Shown in pieces: positions 8,214 through 17,541 of a stretch of 42,556 nt of DNA; position 1 is the first letter of the stretch; each line of letters opens with the position of its first letter. The notes under the pieces were generated by a model. The model was given only the letters and a program-made list of their open reading frames with translations, had not been told where the DNA came from and did not search any database. A program made the translations under genes and the position numbers. Source of the stretch: Acidobacteriota bacterium (GTDB taxonomy: Bacteria; Acidobacteriota; Vicinamibacteria; Vicinamibacterales; JACQTH01); NCBI GenBank assembly GCA_016178075.1, contig JACOUA010000220.1:1-42556 (forward strand), given 5' to 3'.

Positions 8214-8311
8214 GGTCGAGGTCGGTGTGTCCTGAGCGAACTGTGGACAGCGTGAGGCGCCGCCGCGTAAGTTCCGACCGTCAGTTCGCGAGGGACATAC
8301 CGACCTCGACC
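8214..8311. repeat. 98-bp inverted-repeat element in the parC/MATE intergenic region
   Basis: The left arm (8214-8242, GGTCGAGGTCGGTGTGTCC...) and right arm (8283-8311) are reverse complements with a few mismatches over about 29 bases, enclosing a 40-base core. The 8028-8350 gap also holds a small hairpin at about 8055-8072 (GCCGGCTTCAGCCGGG) and a short CAGTTGTCAGTTTTCAGTT repeat at about 8181-8205. I see no gene in the gap. Confidence 0.65.
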
Positions 8312-8350
8312 GCTACCTTGTCACTCTGATAGCTGAGAGCTGTTGGCTAC

Positions 8351-9766
8351 TCAGGCGCTGGCCTCCCCGATATCCACGGCGATCCCACGCCACTTTTCCT
8401 GGCGGAACCTCAGCACCGACAGCAGGCACCGCATGAAGTGGCCCACGAAGATCGCCAGCCAGATGTGGATGGCCTGCAGTCCTATCGTGGCCTGCGCCAC
8501 GGCGCACAACCCCAGCGGCACGACCATCTGCGACACGACCGAGATGTAGAACGGGCTCCGGGTATCGCCGGTGCCCTGCAGGCCACCGGTGTAGACGAGC
8601 GCCACCGTGATGAAGAAGCCCGAGACGCTCAGCACGCGGAGGAGCTGGGTGCCGAGCCGGATCACGTCCGGGTCGGTCATGCCAAAGATCCCCAAGAGCT
8701 GGGCCGGCAGCGCGACGAACAGCACGCCGATGGCGCCCGCCACGATGAGTCCAATGCGCGAGGCCGCCTCGACGCCTAGCATGCTTCGCTCCGGCCGGTT
8801 GGCCCCAAGATTCTGGCCCGCTATGGCGGAGGTGGCGCCCATGAGCCCGACCGAGGTCCAGGTGATGAACGAGAACAACTGCGTGTAGCACACGGCGTAG
8901 GCAGCCTGAGCCTGCGCGCTCTGTTCCAGCGACCCGATGAAGCGAAGCAGCAGCACGCCCGCCAGGTTCATCGCGACGCCTTGGAAGCCTGTCGGCAGCC
9001 CGAAGCGGAAGAGCGATCGGATGATCGTCCAATCCGGCCTCCACGCCATCGTTCTCGTGAAACTGATCGGCGTGCGGTGCGTGAAGAGCAGCCAGAGCCC
9101 GATGACCGAGATCGTGACGCTCGCGGTGGCCGTGCCAATCGCCGCGCCCAGCGTGCCGAAACGCGGGAACGGTCCCAACCCGGGAATGAGGACGATGTTG
9201 AGCGCGGCGTTCAGCACCGTCATCACGACGCCGAGGTACAGCGGCGTCCGCGCGTCGCCGGCCGCGCGGAGCGCGCCGCCGAGCATGAAGTACATCAGCA
9301 TGCCGACGCCGCACACGAAGGTCGTCCGCAGGAACGGCAGCGCCTCGGCCTTGACGGCCGGCGCGGCGTTGACTTGATCGAGCAGCCACGGCGAGAGGGC
9401 GTACCCCAGTGGCGCCATCACCAGCGCGCCGAGGAACAGCGAGCAGAGGAACGCCTGATACACGACGCGGTTGACCTTGTCGGGCTCGCCCGCGCCGGCG
9501 AAGCGCGCGACCAGCACCGCCATGCCGCTGTACATGGACGCGATGAAGACGATGACGACGAGGAAGATCTGCCAGCTCACGCCGATGGCGGCGTTGCCGG
9601 TATAGCCGACGAAGTGCCCGACCATCGTGTGATCGACAATGCCTTGCAGCCCCGCGATCATGTTCTGCAGCATCGTGGGCCACGCCATCTTCCAGACGGC
9701 GTGCGCGATCGGACCGTCGATGATCGAGCGATCGAAGGCTCTGGTGGGGCGAGTCGGATCGGCCAC
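8351..9766 (-). CDS. MATE family multidrug/Na+ or H+ antiporter
   Basis: 471 residues with about twelve hydrophobic segments in two homologous halves. GTG start at 9764-9766. The N-terminal half has WKMAWPTMLQNMIAGLQGIVD and MVGHFVG, and the second half has FRFGLPTGFQGVAMNLAGVL. QGTGDTRSPF is the typical MATE loop, and GGALRAAGDARTPL is its counterpart in the first half. NorM/DinF-type exporters move cationic drugs or metabolites out of the cytoplasm using ion gradients. Substrate not predictable. It lies 24 bases downstream of the MFS gene on the same strand, so the two may be co-transcribed. Confidence 0.9.
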   Translation of the reverse strand: MADPTRPTRAFDRSIIDGPIAHAVWKMAWPTMLQNMIAGLQGIVDHTMVGHFVGYTGNAAIGVSWQIFLVVIVFIASMYSGMAVLVARFAGAGEPDKVNRVVYQAFLCSLFLGALVMAPLGYALSPWLLDQVNAAPAVKAEALPFLRTTFVCGVGMLMYFMLGGALRAAGDARTPLYLGVVMTVLNAALNIVLIPGLGPFPRFGTLGAAIGTATASVTISVIGLWLLFTHRTPISFTRTMAWRPDWTIIRSLFRFGLPTGFQGVAMNLAGVLLLRFIGSLEQSAQAQAAYAVCYTQLFSFITWTSVGLMGATSAIAGQNLGANRPERSMLGVEAASRIGLIVAGAIGVLFVALPAQLLGIFGMTDPDVIRLGTQLLRVLSVSGFFITVALVYTGGLQGTGDTRSPFYISVVSQMVVPLGLCAVAQATIGLQAIHIWLAIFVGHFMRCLLSVLRFRQEKWRGIAVDIGEASA

Positions 9767-9790
9767 GAAAGAGATTATGCCATGGTCGCG

Positions 9791-11011
9791 TCAGCCGTTC
9801 GCTGTGCCGGCGAGGGCCGGGCGTGCGGCCTGCGTCGTGGCGAGTCCGAGCGAAGCAAACGCGACGAGCGCAAGCGCCGCTGCGGCGTAGAAGGCATAGC
9901 CGTAGTCGTGAAACACGTTGAACACCCTGGCCGCGATGAACGGTCCGAGAATGCCGGCGACGCCCCAGGCCGTGAACAACAAGCCGTAGTTCATGCCGAG
10001 ATAGCGCGAGCCGTACAGGTCGGCGGTGATCGAGGGGAACAGCGAGAGTTGCGCGCCGTAGCACCAGTACACGGCCGCCACCAGGATGTAGAAGAGGCTC
10101 ACGTCGCTGCGCCAGACGAAGAGCGCCGGCGTCGCGATCGCGGATCCGACGATCATCACCCGCACCGTCGTCAGCCGTCCGACCGTGTCCGACAGCCAGC
10201 CCGCGAGGATTCTGCCGGCCGCGTTTCCGACGGCGCCGACAGTGATGGCGAACGTTGCCGCCGAGGCGCCCAAGCCGGCGGTGCGCGCAAAAGGGACAAG
10301 CTGACTGATCGTCATGAGCCCGGCCGTCGTGCCGAGGCAGTAGGCGACCCAGAGCGCATAGAACGTCCGTGTTCGCAGCATGGCTGAGCTCGGGACGTCG
10401 CGTCCGCCCGGCGGTCCGCCGGGAGTTGGCACAGGACTCCAGCCGTGAGGACGGTATCCATCCGGCGGGTTCTTGAGGAACGATGCGCCGACCAGGCCCA
10501 TCACGAAGAACAACAGCCCGAGGATGCGGAACGCGAGACGCCAGCCATAGGCGCCGACCAGCGCGCTGGCCACGGGTCCGAAAATCGCCGATCCTGCGCC
10601 AAACCCCGCCACCATCAGGCCAATCACGAGACCGCGCTTGTCGGGAAACCACTTCGACGCGACAGGCGTCGGCGCGGCGTACCCGAACGCGCCCCCGATT
10701 CCCACCAGGAGTCCGAATGTGATGTACAGAAAGAGAAGAGACGTCGTGAAGCTCGCAAACACGAAGCCGGCGCTGAGGAGCGTGGCGCCCATGACCGCGC
10801 ACAGACGCGGCCCGCGAGCATCCTGGAGCCGGCCTGCCGCGACGAAAGCGGCGGCGAAGGCGACGATGGCGACGGTGAAGACCCACGAGGTCTGTTCGCG
10901 GTTCCATCCGAACTCGCGCTCGAGCGGCAGCACGAACACGCTCCAGGCGTAGAGCGATCCGAGGGCGAGGTTCAACAACACACCGCCGACGACCGGGAAC
11001 CACCGAGTCAT
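9791..11011 (-). CDS. MFS transporter, oxalate/formate antiporter (OFA)-like
   Basis: 406 residues, about twelve membrane segments, ATG at 11009-11011. The N-terminus LALGSLYAWSVFVLPLEREF is characteristic of the OFA family. MFS loop 2-3 is GRLQDARGPR, and the later SKWFPDKRGLVIGLMVAGFG is also OFA-typical. Known members carry oxalate/formate, lactate or related monocarboxylates. It is divergent from an acyl-CoA synthetase 261 bases away, which supports a role in short-chain monocarboxylate uptake. The substrate itself is inferred from context only. Confidence 0.88.
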   Translation of the reverse strand: MTRWFPVVGGVLLNLALGSLYAWSVFVLPLEREFGWNREQTSWVFTVAIVAFAAAFVAAGRLQDARGPRLCAVMGATLLSAGFVFASFTTSLLFLYITFGLLVGIGGAFGYAAPTPVASKWFPDKRGLVIGLMVAGFGAGSAIFGPVASALVGAYGWRLAFRILGLLFFVMGLVGASFLKNPPDGYRPHGWSPVPTPGGPPGGRDVPSSAMLRTRTFYALWVAYCLGTTAGLMTISQLVPFARTAGLGASAATFAITVGAVGNAAGRILAGWLSDTVGRLTTVRVMIVGSAIATPALFVWRSDVSLFYILVAAVYWCYGAQLSLFPSITADLYGSRYLGMNYGLLFTAWGVAGILGPFIAARVFNVFHDYGYAFYAAAALALVAFASLGLATTQAARPALAGTANG

Positions 11012-11272
11012 AGGGTCCTCACTTCCCGTGCGGGGCGAGCACGGGGCCGCATTCTACACAACCCAGCCGCGGCCGCGGTGTCCGCATTTGGCCTATGGGC
11101 CGGCGGCCACAGGCGAACGCTCGCCACCGGCAGTTGGCCACTTGCGGAGGCCTTCGATCCGCGACTACGATTCGCCAGCGATCGGGTGAACCGCGGGCGG
11201 CCTCCCCCGCAACAGGCGAGCCGTCACCGGGCGTCACGGAAACGGTACAAGGGCGAGGCAAGGACACCGCAC

Positions 11273-13204
11273 GTGGCTCTTGTGACTCCCATCGTGAATC
11301 GTTGGATTCAAGACGCGTCGCAGAACCCGGAAGCCTTCTGGGACCGGGCGGCGAGGGAGCTGCCCTGGTTTCGAACCTGGGATCGCGTCTTCGAATGGGA
11401 CTTTCCCACGTTTCGATGGTACGTGGGAGCCGAGACCAACCTGGCCTACAACGCCGTCGATCGGCATGTCCTCGGCGGCCAGGGCGGGCGGGCGGCCCTC
11501 GTGTATGTCAACGAGCGTGGCGAGCGCGTCGTCTTCACCTACGCGCAACTCTTGTACGAGGTGACGCGTCTGGCGGCGGCGCTGCGGGGGCTCGGCATCA
11601 ACAAGGGCGATCGGATCACGCTGTACCTGCCGACGAGCCCCGAAGCGGTCATGCTGATGCTCGCCATCGTCCGGATCGGGGCGATTCACTCGGTGGTGTT
11701 CGCCGGCTTTGGATCGAACGCGCTTGCGGACCGGATTCAGGCGAGCGGCTCTCGACTGGTCGTGACGGCGGACGTGACCTACCGCAAGGGCAAGCACGTT
11801 CGCCTCAAGGAGATCGTGGACGAAGCCTTGCACACGGCCGGCGACTCCGTCGAGCACGTCGTTGTCCTCCAGCGCGGCGCCGAGCCGGCGCCGATGCGAG
11901 CGGGGCGTGACCTCACCTGGGATACGTTCGTTGGCCGTTCAGCCGGTCAGGACGGCAGCCACGTCCGGATGGAGGCGAATGAGCCGGCCTTCATCCTGGC
12001 CACCTCGGGCACGACCGCGAAGCCCAAGCTGGCGATCCACACGCACGGCGGCTATCAGGTCTACATCGTCAGCATGGGCCGCTGGTGCTTCGGCTTGAAG
12101 CCAACCGATGTGTGGTGGGCCACGTCCGACGTCGGCTGGATCGTCGGGCACAGCTACATGGTGTACGCGCCGCTTCTCGAAGGGTGTACCACGGTCGTCT
12201 TCGAAGGCGCGCTGGATCATCCCCGCGCGGAGGCCAACTGGAAGGTCGTGGTCGAGGAGTTCGGCGCGACCGGCATCTTCACGTCGCCGACGGCAATCCG
12301 CACGCTCATGCGGTATGGGGACGAGCCCCTGCGCGGCGTCGATCACTCCAGACTCGAGCGCGTGGTCTGCGCCGGTGAGGTCCTGAACGCCCCCGCGTGG
12401 GACTGGCTCCAGAACACGATTCTGAACAACCGGACGCCGGTGATCGATCACATGTGGCAGACCGAGACGGGCGGGCCGGTCTTTGGCAATCCGTACGGAC
12501 TCGACCTGCTGCCCATCAAGCCGGGTTCGGCCACCATCCCGCTGCCTGGCATCGAGGCCGGCGTGGTCACGATGGATGGCCAAGCCTGCGCGCCGGGCGA
12601 GAAGGGGATCATGGTTCTGAAACGGCCGTTCCCCGGGCTGACGCCGGCGCTTTGGGGCGAGCCGGAGCGATATGGTCCCGACTACTGGCAGAAGATTCCG
12701 AACGTGTACTACACGGGTGACTCGGCGCACATCGACGAAGACGGCTACGTCTGGTTCAGCGGCCGCGCGGACGAGATCATCAAGATCGCCGGCCACCGCA
12801 TCGGGACGATCGAGGTTGAAACGGCGTTTCTCAGGCACGCGGCGGTGGCCGAATGCGGAGTGATCGGGCGGCCCGACGAGACGCGGGGCGAAGTGATTTC
12901 GGCCTTTGTTCTGCTCAAGCACGGACACGTGCCGTCGCCGGAGCTGCATCAGGCGCTCCTCCAGACCGTCCGCCGCGAGCTGGGGCCCGTCGCCGTCATC
13001 GGCGAGCTCAACTTCGTGTCCATGCTGCCCAAGACCCGCAGCGGCAAGATCATGCGCCGCGTGTTGAGGGCCGTCACGCTGAACAAGGATCCTGGCGACA
13101 TCACGACGATCGAGGATGAAGGCTCGGTGAACGAGGCGCGGCAGGCGTGGCAGCAGATGAAAGCTGACATGTCGACGGCCGCCCTCGCCCCCCGACACGC
13201 GTAA
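11273..13204 (+). CDS. Acetyl/propionyl-CoA synthetase-type AMP-forming ligase
   Basis: 643 residues. The GTG start at 11273 is chosen because AAGGA (11260-11264) lies 8 bases upstream and the product then begins like the family (WDRAARELPWFRTWDRVF). The frame stays open far upstream but without family similarity. Motifs: phosphate loop TSGTTAKPK, WWATSDVGWIVGH, MWQTETGG (the Trp that limits acyl pocket size in acetyl-CoA synthetase is kept), YTGDSAHIDEDGY, GRADEIIKIAGHRIG, and C-terminal PKTRSGKIMRR containing the lysine acetylated in AcsA homologues. It converts a short-chain carboxylate, ATP and CoA to acyl-CoA. HMWQTETGGPVFGNPYG departs from classic AcsA, so propionate or another short acid is possible. 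Confidence 0.9.
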   Translation: MALVTPIVNRWIQDASQNPEAFWDRAARELPWFRTWDRVFEWDFPTFRWYVGAETNLAYNAVDRHVLGGQGGRAALVYVNERGERVVFTYAQLLYEVTRLAAALRGLGINKGDRITLYLPTSPEAVMLMLAIVRIGAIHSVVFAGFGSNALADRIQASGSRLVVTADVTYRKGKHVRLKEIVDEALHTAGDSVEHVVVLQRGAEPAPMRAGRDLTWDTFVGRSAGQDGSHVRMEANEPAFILATSGTTAKPKLAIHTHGGYQVYIVSMGRWCFGLKPTDVWWATSDVGWIVGHSYMVYAPLLEGCTTVVFEGALDHPRAEANWKVVVEEFGATGIFTSPTAIRTLMRYGDEPLRGVDHSRLERVVCAGEVLNAPAWDWLQNTILNNRTPVIDHMWQTETGGPVFGNPYGLDLLPIKPGSATIPLPGIEAGVVTMDGQACAPGEKGIMVLKRPFPGLTPALWGEPERYGPDYWQKIPNVYYTGDSAHIDEDGYVWFSGRADEIIKIAGHRIGTIEVETAFLRHAAVAECGVIGRPDETRGEVISAFVLLKHGHVPSPELHQALLQTVRRELGPVAVIGELNFVSMLPKTRSGKIMRRVLRAVTLNKDPGDITTIEDEGSVNEARQAWQQMKADMSTAALAPRHA

Positions 13205-13477
13205 GCGTCGTTGGACTGTAGGCATTGCGCCCATAGAGAAACCGCCAAAACTCCGCCGTTCATACGGTCGTCTTGCGACTACCCCAGGCATGACCGCTTG
13301 GCTACGATAAGCGTCAGCGGCGTCGCTAGACTCGAAGCAACCACGCGGGCATACGCGAAGATCATCGATGAAGTGAACACTAAGCTGTCGCTCGCGGATG
13401 TGCAGCGGCCGGAGGAGCCCGCGCCGCAGCGAGGCGGAGGTCCCGGACCGGCCGGAGGCCGAAGGTAGATCGGACTG
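13205..13477. other. Intergenic region, no convincing gene
   Basis: An 85-codon open frame (13211-13468, plus) has no recognisable domain, Cys/His/Arg-rich start, and Pro/Gly/Arg-rich tail. It could contain a degraded gene end (RLEATTRAYAKIIDEVN reads like real coding sequence), but I cannot support a call. Confidence 0.4.
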
Positions 13478-16400
13478 CTAGGGGAACGGCCGCGCGGCCA
13501 GCACCGTGCGGCCGGTTCCGAGGTTTCCCGCGTAGTACGTAAAGCTGGCCGATCCGGTGTTGATGCATTGCACGTAGGTGCCGGTCGTGCTGCTGTAGAG
13601 CAGCAGGTCGGCGCGCGCGTCGCCGTTGAAGCTCGTGACGGAGATCTCCCAGCCTGGATCCCAGCGGCCGCTCGCGTACGTGAAGTCGCCCGCCCCGTTG
13701 CTGAAGCACTCGAACCACTCGCCGGTGGTCGTGTTGTACAGAAAGAGGTCGGCGCGGCCGTCGCCGTTCAGGTCGCCGGACTTCACCGTCCAGTTCGCTG
13801 ACCAGGTCCCCGATCCCACGGTGTTCAGATTGATGCCGCCGATCACGAACCACTGCCCCGTGGTCGAGTTGTAAAGGAAGAAATCATTGCCGGCCGTGCC
13901 GTCGTAAACGCCGGGCGTGATGCCCCAGCTCGCCGACCAGGTGGCGGCAGCCGAATAGGTGAACCCCGACGCCGCTGGATACGCGAGCAGCCGCACGCCC
14001 GAGGTCGGGTTGTAGAGAAGCAGATCGGTGAACCCGTCATTGGTCACATCGACAGGATGAACCTGCCACCCGGCATCCCAGCTTCCGGTGTCGCAAGTCA
14101 TTCCGATCGTGCCATCACCCGTACTGATGCACTTGGCCCACGCACCTGTTGTCGGGTTGTAGAAGAACGCATCGTCGAGCGCGGCTCCGGCCACGGGGCC
14201 GAAGTTACCGACGCCGGCCTGATAACCGGTCGACGTGACCTCGGTGTAGTAGCTGAAATTGTTCGCGCCGTTGTTGATCGCCTTGAACCATCGGCCGCTC
14301 GTGCTGCTGTAGAGGAACAGATCGGTGCGGCCGTCGTTGTTGAAATCGGCGGCCTTCACCGTCCAGCCCGGGTCCCAGCTGCTTGTCGTCGAGCTGACGA
14401 GCGTCCGGATGGACGCGTCACCCGGCTTCAACGAGCCGTTCTCGAGATCCCACCGCCAGGCGCCGGTCGTCGCGTTGTAGCCGAAGACATCGCCACGGCC
14501 ATCGCCGTTCAGATCGAGCGGCCGCGGCGTGAAATCGATGATGCCGGTCGGTCCGGCGCTGCCGGACGAGCTCGACGACGAGCCCGATCCTCCGGACGAG
14601 CTGCTCGACTGCGTGATCGTGAAGTTCGCGTCCGAGATGTCGAAAAAGATGTTCCCGACCGCCTCGATCTTGATCCGCGCCGTCGTCGTTGCGGTGTTCG
14701 GAACGGTGACGCTCTCCGATCCGTCGTTGGTCGTGCTCGAGGCGAGCGTCGTCGGAAACGTCGTGCCCCCGTCGGTCGAGAGAAGGATTCGGACGTTCGC
14801 CGCGCTGACCGGCGAGGCGGTGGTGTTCGCCACGTTCCAGGTCATCGTCTGCGTGGAATTGCCGGCGACGGTGACCGCGGTATTGGGTGACGTCACGGCA
14901 AACGGACCCGCCCCGGTGCTGACCGTCACCGTCGCGGTCGAGGACCGCAGGCCGCCCCCGCTGGCTCGATTGTCGCGCGCCACGACGGCGAACGTCATGG
15001 TTCGTGAGGTTGTCGGGAGCGTTTCGCCCGTGACGCATGCCGTGCTCAGGCCGGCGCACGTGCCGCCGGTGTAGGTCGTCGGCGGGACGTTCGCGTTGTT
15101 CAGGACGTAGGTGAGGCTCGGGAAGGTGCGGGACGCGCTCGTCGACGGGCTGTACGGACGGAAGAGCGGCTGACCGGAATCGGTCGCATTCGCCGCGGCG
15201 GACGAGGTCGCGGATCCGAGATCGAACTCCTCCCAACTGTACGTGAGCGTGTCGCCGTTCGCGTCGCTGCCGGTCGCGGTCAGGGCAAAAGGGGTGCTCT
15301 TCGGGATCGTGACGCTGGACCCGACGCTGACGGTCGGGGCCGTGTTGCCGGTGGCGGACGAGGTTCCGCACGCGGCGCCCCCGGAGCTACCGGCTAGGAA
15401 CGTCGTGATCTCGTCCAGGCTGCCGACGTTGAAGCTGTCGATGCTGTGGGCCGTGAGGTTCTCGGGCGCGCAGATGCCGGCATACGCCATGATCGATACG
15501 CCGCTCGCCGGCTCGTACGCTTCCGTGCTCTTGCGGTTGCCGCCGCCGCAGTTCGAGGACGCGGAGTTGAACGAGTGGTTCGCGCCGAACTGATGGCCGA
15601 CCTCGTGCGCGACGTAGTCGACGTCGTACGCGTCCCCGGTGGGGGAAGACGACCCCGTCACCCCCATCGCCTTTCGAGACACCGAGCACACCGAGCTCAG
15701 CGACGCGATGCCTCCGCCGCCGGTCGAGAACACGTGGCCGATGTCGTACGCGCCGGTCCCAAGGACCGAGTCGAGATTCGACTGGTTCTGGTCCAGCATC
15801 AACGAGCCGTTCGAGTTCGAGTACCCGTCGGTGGCGGCGTTCGTGTAGATGACGTTCGTCCCGGAGACCAGCGTGAGTCGAACCGCAAGGTCCCGCTCGT
15901 AAATGCCATCCACGCGGTTGAGAGTGGTCGTGATCGCGTTGAGCGCCGACGCCTGCGTGCCGCCGACGGCAGTCGTGTATTCGGCCGTGGCCGCAATCGC
16001 GATGCGATAGGTCTTGAGCGTCGTTCCGCCGTTGAGCGGCAGCGTGCGGATGTCAGAGCGGCTCGCGCTGGGGAGGCGATCGCTCACCAGACACTGGTAT
16101 GGCGGCGGCTCCCGCTGCAGATCCTGCTTGTAATAGGACAGGTAGTACGCCGTCTCGCCTGTGGCGTACGGATCGACGTAGATCGTGCCGGCCTGGGAGA
16201 ACACGATCGCGTGAAACCCCGCGTCGGTCCAGTCGAAGCGCGCCGTGGCGGTCCGGTCGTCCATCCCCTGAGCCCGAAACGTTCTGATGTTCGGGAACTG
16301 GCTCGCGACGTCTGGCGACAGAATCGGTGACTGCTCGATCCGGAATCTGGCGAACCTTCCTTCGGGCATCGGCAGCGTGAGGATCGTCTCGACGCCGGAC

Positions 16401-16663
16401 TCGAGCGAGAACTCCATCGGGGCCCGCTGCAGCACCTGATCGAGCGCAACCTTGTCCATGCGATACGTCGCGTAGGCGCGCGCCTGCACGGCGCGTGCGC
16501 CGGCGCGCGGAATCGCGCGCTCCTCGACGCGCTCCCAGACACCATCGGTCGACAGCGTGTTCTGATTGTTCTGAGCGTCAGCCCGGATCCCGACGAGCGC
16601 CGCGACGCCGATGAACAGAATCGCTTGTTGGATGAGAAAGGAAGGCTTCGAGAGGAAAGGCAT
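13478..16663 (-). CDS. Secreted metzincin (reprolysin-like) metallopeptidase with C-terminal FG-GAP/VCBS propeller
   Basis: 1061 residues. ATG at 16661-16663 with GAGG upstream; a GTG 15 bases earlier is an alternative. Order: signal peptide to about residue 31 (GIRADAQ), pro-domain, catalytic domain with zinc motif HEVGHQFGANH (His353, Glu354, His357, His363) and Met-turn SIMAYAG. An Ig-like or cadherin-like domain follows (TGSDANGDTLTYSWEEFD), then another beta-sandwich (TVAGNSTQTMTWNVANT) and a Ser/Gly linker (SSSSSGGSGSSSSSSGS). The C-terminus is a propeller of repeats such as DLNGDGRGDVFGYN, DFNNDGRTDLFLYS and DLNGDGRADLFLYN, whose Asp-rich loops usually bind calcium. Probably a secreted protease acting on environmental protein. 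Confidence 0.92.
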   Translation of the reverse strand: MPFLSKPSFLIQQAILFIGVAALVGIRADAQNNQNTLSTDGVWERVEERAIPRAGARAVQARAYATYRMDKVALDQVLQRAPMEFSLESGVETILTLPMPEGRFARFRIEQSPILSPDVASQFPNIRTFRAQGMDDRTATARFDWTDAGFHAIVFSQAGTIYVDPYATGETAYYLSYYKQDLQREPPPYQCLVSDRLPSASRSDIRTLPLNGGTTLKTYRIAIAATAEYTTAVGGTQASALNAITTTLNRVDGIYERDLAVRLTLVSGTNVIYTNAATDGYSNSNGSLMLDQNQSNLDSVLGTGAYDIGHVFSTGGGGIASLSSVCSVSRKAMGVTGSSSPTGDAYDVDYVAHEVGHQFGANHSFNSASSNCGGGNRKSTEAYEPASGVSIMAYAGICAPENLTAHSIDSFNVGSLDEITTFLAGSSGGAACGTSSATGNTAPTVSVGSSVTIPKSTPFALTATGSDANGDTLTYSWEEFDLGSATSSAAANATDSGQPLFRPYSPSTSASRTFPSLTYVLNNANVPPTTYTGGTCAGLSTACVTGETLPTTSRTMTFAVVARDNRASGGGLRSSTATVTVSTGAGPFAVTSPNTAVTVAGNSTQTMTWNVANTTASPVSAANVRILLSTDGGTTFPTTLASSTTNDGSESVTVPNTATTTARIKIEAVGNIFFDISDANFTITQSSSSSGGSGSSSSSSGSAGPTGIIDFTPRPLDLNGDGRGDVFGYNATTGAWRWDLENGSLKPGDASIRTLVSSTTSSWDPGWTVKAADFNNDGRTDLFLYSSTSGRWFKAINNGANNFSYYTEVTSTGYQAGVGNFGPVAGAALDDAFFYNPTTGAWAKCISTGDGTIGMTCDTGSWDAGWQVHPVDVTNDGFTDLLLYNPTSGVRLLAYPAASGFTYSAAATWSASWGITPGVYDGTAGNDFFLYNSTTGQWFVIGGINLNTVGSGTWSANWTVKSGDLNGDGRADLFLYNTTTGEWFECFSNGAGDFTYASGRWDPGWEISVTSFNGDARADLLLYSSTTGTYVQCINTGSASFTYYAGNLGTGRTVLAARPFP

Positions 16664-16752
16664 GCCAAACCTCGACACTAGCGGACGGTTTCTCGTCAGT
16701 CAAGGCTGAGGTTGGATACCGATGAGGCTCACGTGCCAAAACGCGCAGTGTT

Positions 16753-16786
16753 GACACGAGGCTCGAAATCATCTCTGCCTCGTGTC
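16753..16786. terminator. Hairpin between the DinB gene and the peptidase gene
   Basis: A perfect 10-bp stem GACACGAGGC (16753-16762) and GCCTCGTGTC (16777-16786) around a 14-base loop, downstream of the DinB stop on the minus strand. It lacks a clear T-tract, so it may be a processing or repeat hairpin rather than an intrinsic terminator. More of the same CGTGTC-type sequence follows to about 16830. Confidence 0.4.
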
Positions 16787-16813
16787 TTCGCGGATCACCG
16801 TTTCAGCTTCGTG

Positions 16814-17344
16814 TCATCGTGTGGTCGGCTGGGACGAGGGCGGCACCAGTCCCTTCATCCGCAGATACGTGACGAGATTGCCGTAGTGCTCGCTGTCGTG
16901 CGTCACGTTGAGGAGCGCGGCGCCGAACCGCGATCGGCGACCGCCGGAGGCCGGCATCTCGTTCGCCGCCTGCTCGGTCATGGTGTACAGCGAGTCGCAG
17001 TAGGCCGCGGACTCCCGCAGCGCCTTCACGAGCTCCGCCTTCTTCGTCGTCTTTTCGAAGTCCACGCTGTTGGGGTTCGGCTCGCCTTTGCCCGGCGCGC
17101 AGATCAGATAGTGCTCGTTGGCCAGGTGACCGATGATCTCCCCGAAGGTTCGCACGTCCGTGACCGGCCTGAAGCCATAGTGCTCCTCGGGCATCAGCTC
17201 GGCGGACCTGATGCCGAGGTCGCGGATGTTCTGCCAGCTCGATTTCAGGCTGGTCAGCGGCGTGACGGCGGGCGGTTTGGCGGTCTGGGCGGTGGCGACG
17301 CTCGCGAAGGCGATGAGAAGCGGTGTCAGGGTGAAGCGTTTCAT
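16814..17344 (-). CDS. Exported DinB/YfiT-like metalloenzyme-fold protein
   Basis: 176 residues with signal peptide MKRFTLTPLLIAFASVATAQ; GGAG lies upstream of the ATG. The four-helix DinB fold is indicated by SLKSSWQNIRDL, FGEIIGHLANEHYL and the C-terminal signature NVTHDSEHYGNLVTYLRMKG. His73, His149 and His153 are the expected metal triad. Members include thiol S-transferases and many uncharacterised proteins. Exported DinB proteins are frequent in Acidobacteriota and Bacteroidota (from memory). It is divergent from the ArsR-methyltransferase gene. Confidence 0.85.
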   Translation of the reverse strand: MKRFTLTPLLIAFASVATAQTAKPPAVTPLTSLKSSWQNIRDLGIRSAELMPEEHYGFRPVTDVRTFGEIIGHLANEHYLICAPGKGEPNPNSVDFEKTTKKAELVKALRESAAYCDSLYTMTEQAANEMPASGGRRSRFGAALLNVTHDSEHYGNLVTYLRMKGLVPPSSQPTTR

Positions 17345-17425
17345 GGGCGGCTCCTGTCAAGTCCGGCCGGGGCCGGGCGCTCCGACGGTCAATCGCTTTT
17401 TCTCCCCTTAATTTACCCGCCGGAG

Positions 17426-17500
17426 CCCCGACTCCCCTAGTCGGGGGCCCGGAGTCCGAAGCCCTCGCCCCGAGCCCCGAATCCCGAGCCCCGAATCCCG
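17426..17500. repeat. Hairpin and C-rich repeat, possible G-quadruplex on the minus strand
   Basis: 17426-17446 is a hairpin with stem CCCCGACT/AGTCGGGG. 17467-17500 is a run of CCCCGAG and CCCCGAATCCCGAG units. On the minus strand this gives five runs of three or four G separated by 3-4 bases, a textbook G-quadruplex pattern. Related C-rich runs occur at five other intergenic sites in this window. Confidence 0.65.
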
Positions 17501-17504
17501 TGCC

Positions 17505-17541
17505 TTGCATTAGTGCATCCATACATGTAGATTTATAGATG
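17505..17541 (+). promoter_or_regulatory. Promoter with inverted repeat upstream of the ArsR-methyltransferase gene
   Basis: TTGCAT (17505-17510) and TAGATT (17528-17533) are separated by 17 bases, a plausible sigma-70 promoter. Its start site would fall at about 17540, at the GTG itself, giving a leaderless transcript; no ribosome-binding site is seen. CATCCATA (17516-17523) and TATAGATG (17534-17541) form an inverted repeat (7 of 8 pairs, 10-base spacer) overlapping the -10 box. That suits an ArsR-family operator and autoregulation. Confidence 0.5.

Noticed and set aside
8313-11003. 896-codon minus-strand frame spanning the MATE and MFS genes
   Set aside because: Out-of-frame shadow; the MATE and MFS proteins are clear in another minus frame and include their own stops.
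10445-11272. N-terminal extension of the acyl-CoA synthetase frame
   Set aside because: No family similarity, overlaps the MFS gene on the other strand; GTG 11273 with AAGGA fits the family N-terminus.
11939-13291. 450-codon minus-strand frame opposite the acyl-CoA synthetase
   Set aside because: Shadow of a gene with complete AMP-ligase motifs on the plus strand.
13211-13468. 85-codon plus-strand frame after the acyl-CoA synthetase
   Set aside because: No domain, no clear ribosome-binding site, low-complexity tail; kept only as an intergenic note.
16680-16715. TTGACT-17-TAGTGT promoter-like pair upstream of the secreted peptidase (minus strand)
   Set aside because: The transcript would begin within a few bases of the ATG and exclude the GAGG site; could be chance.
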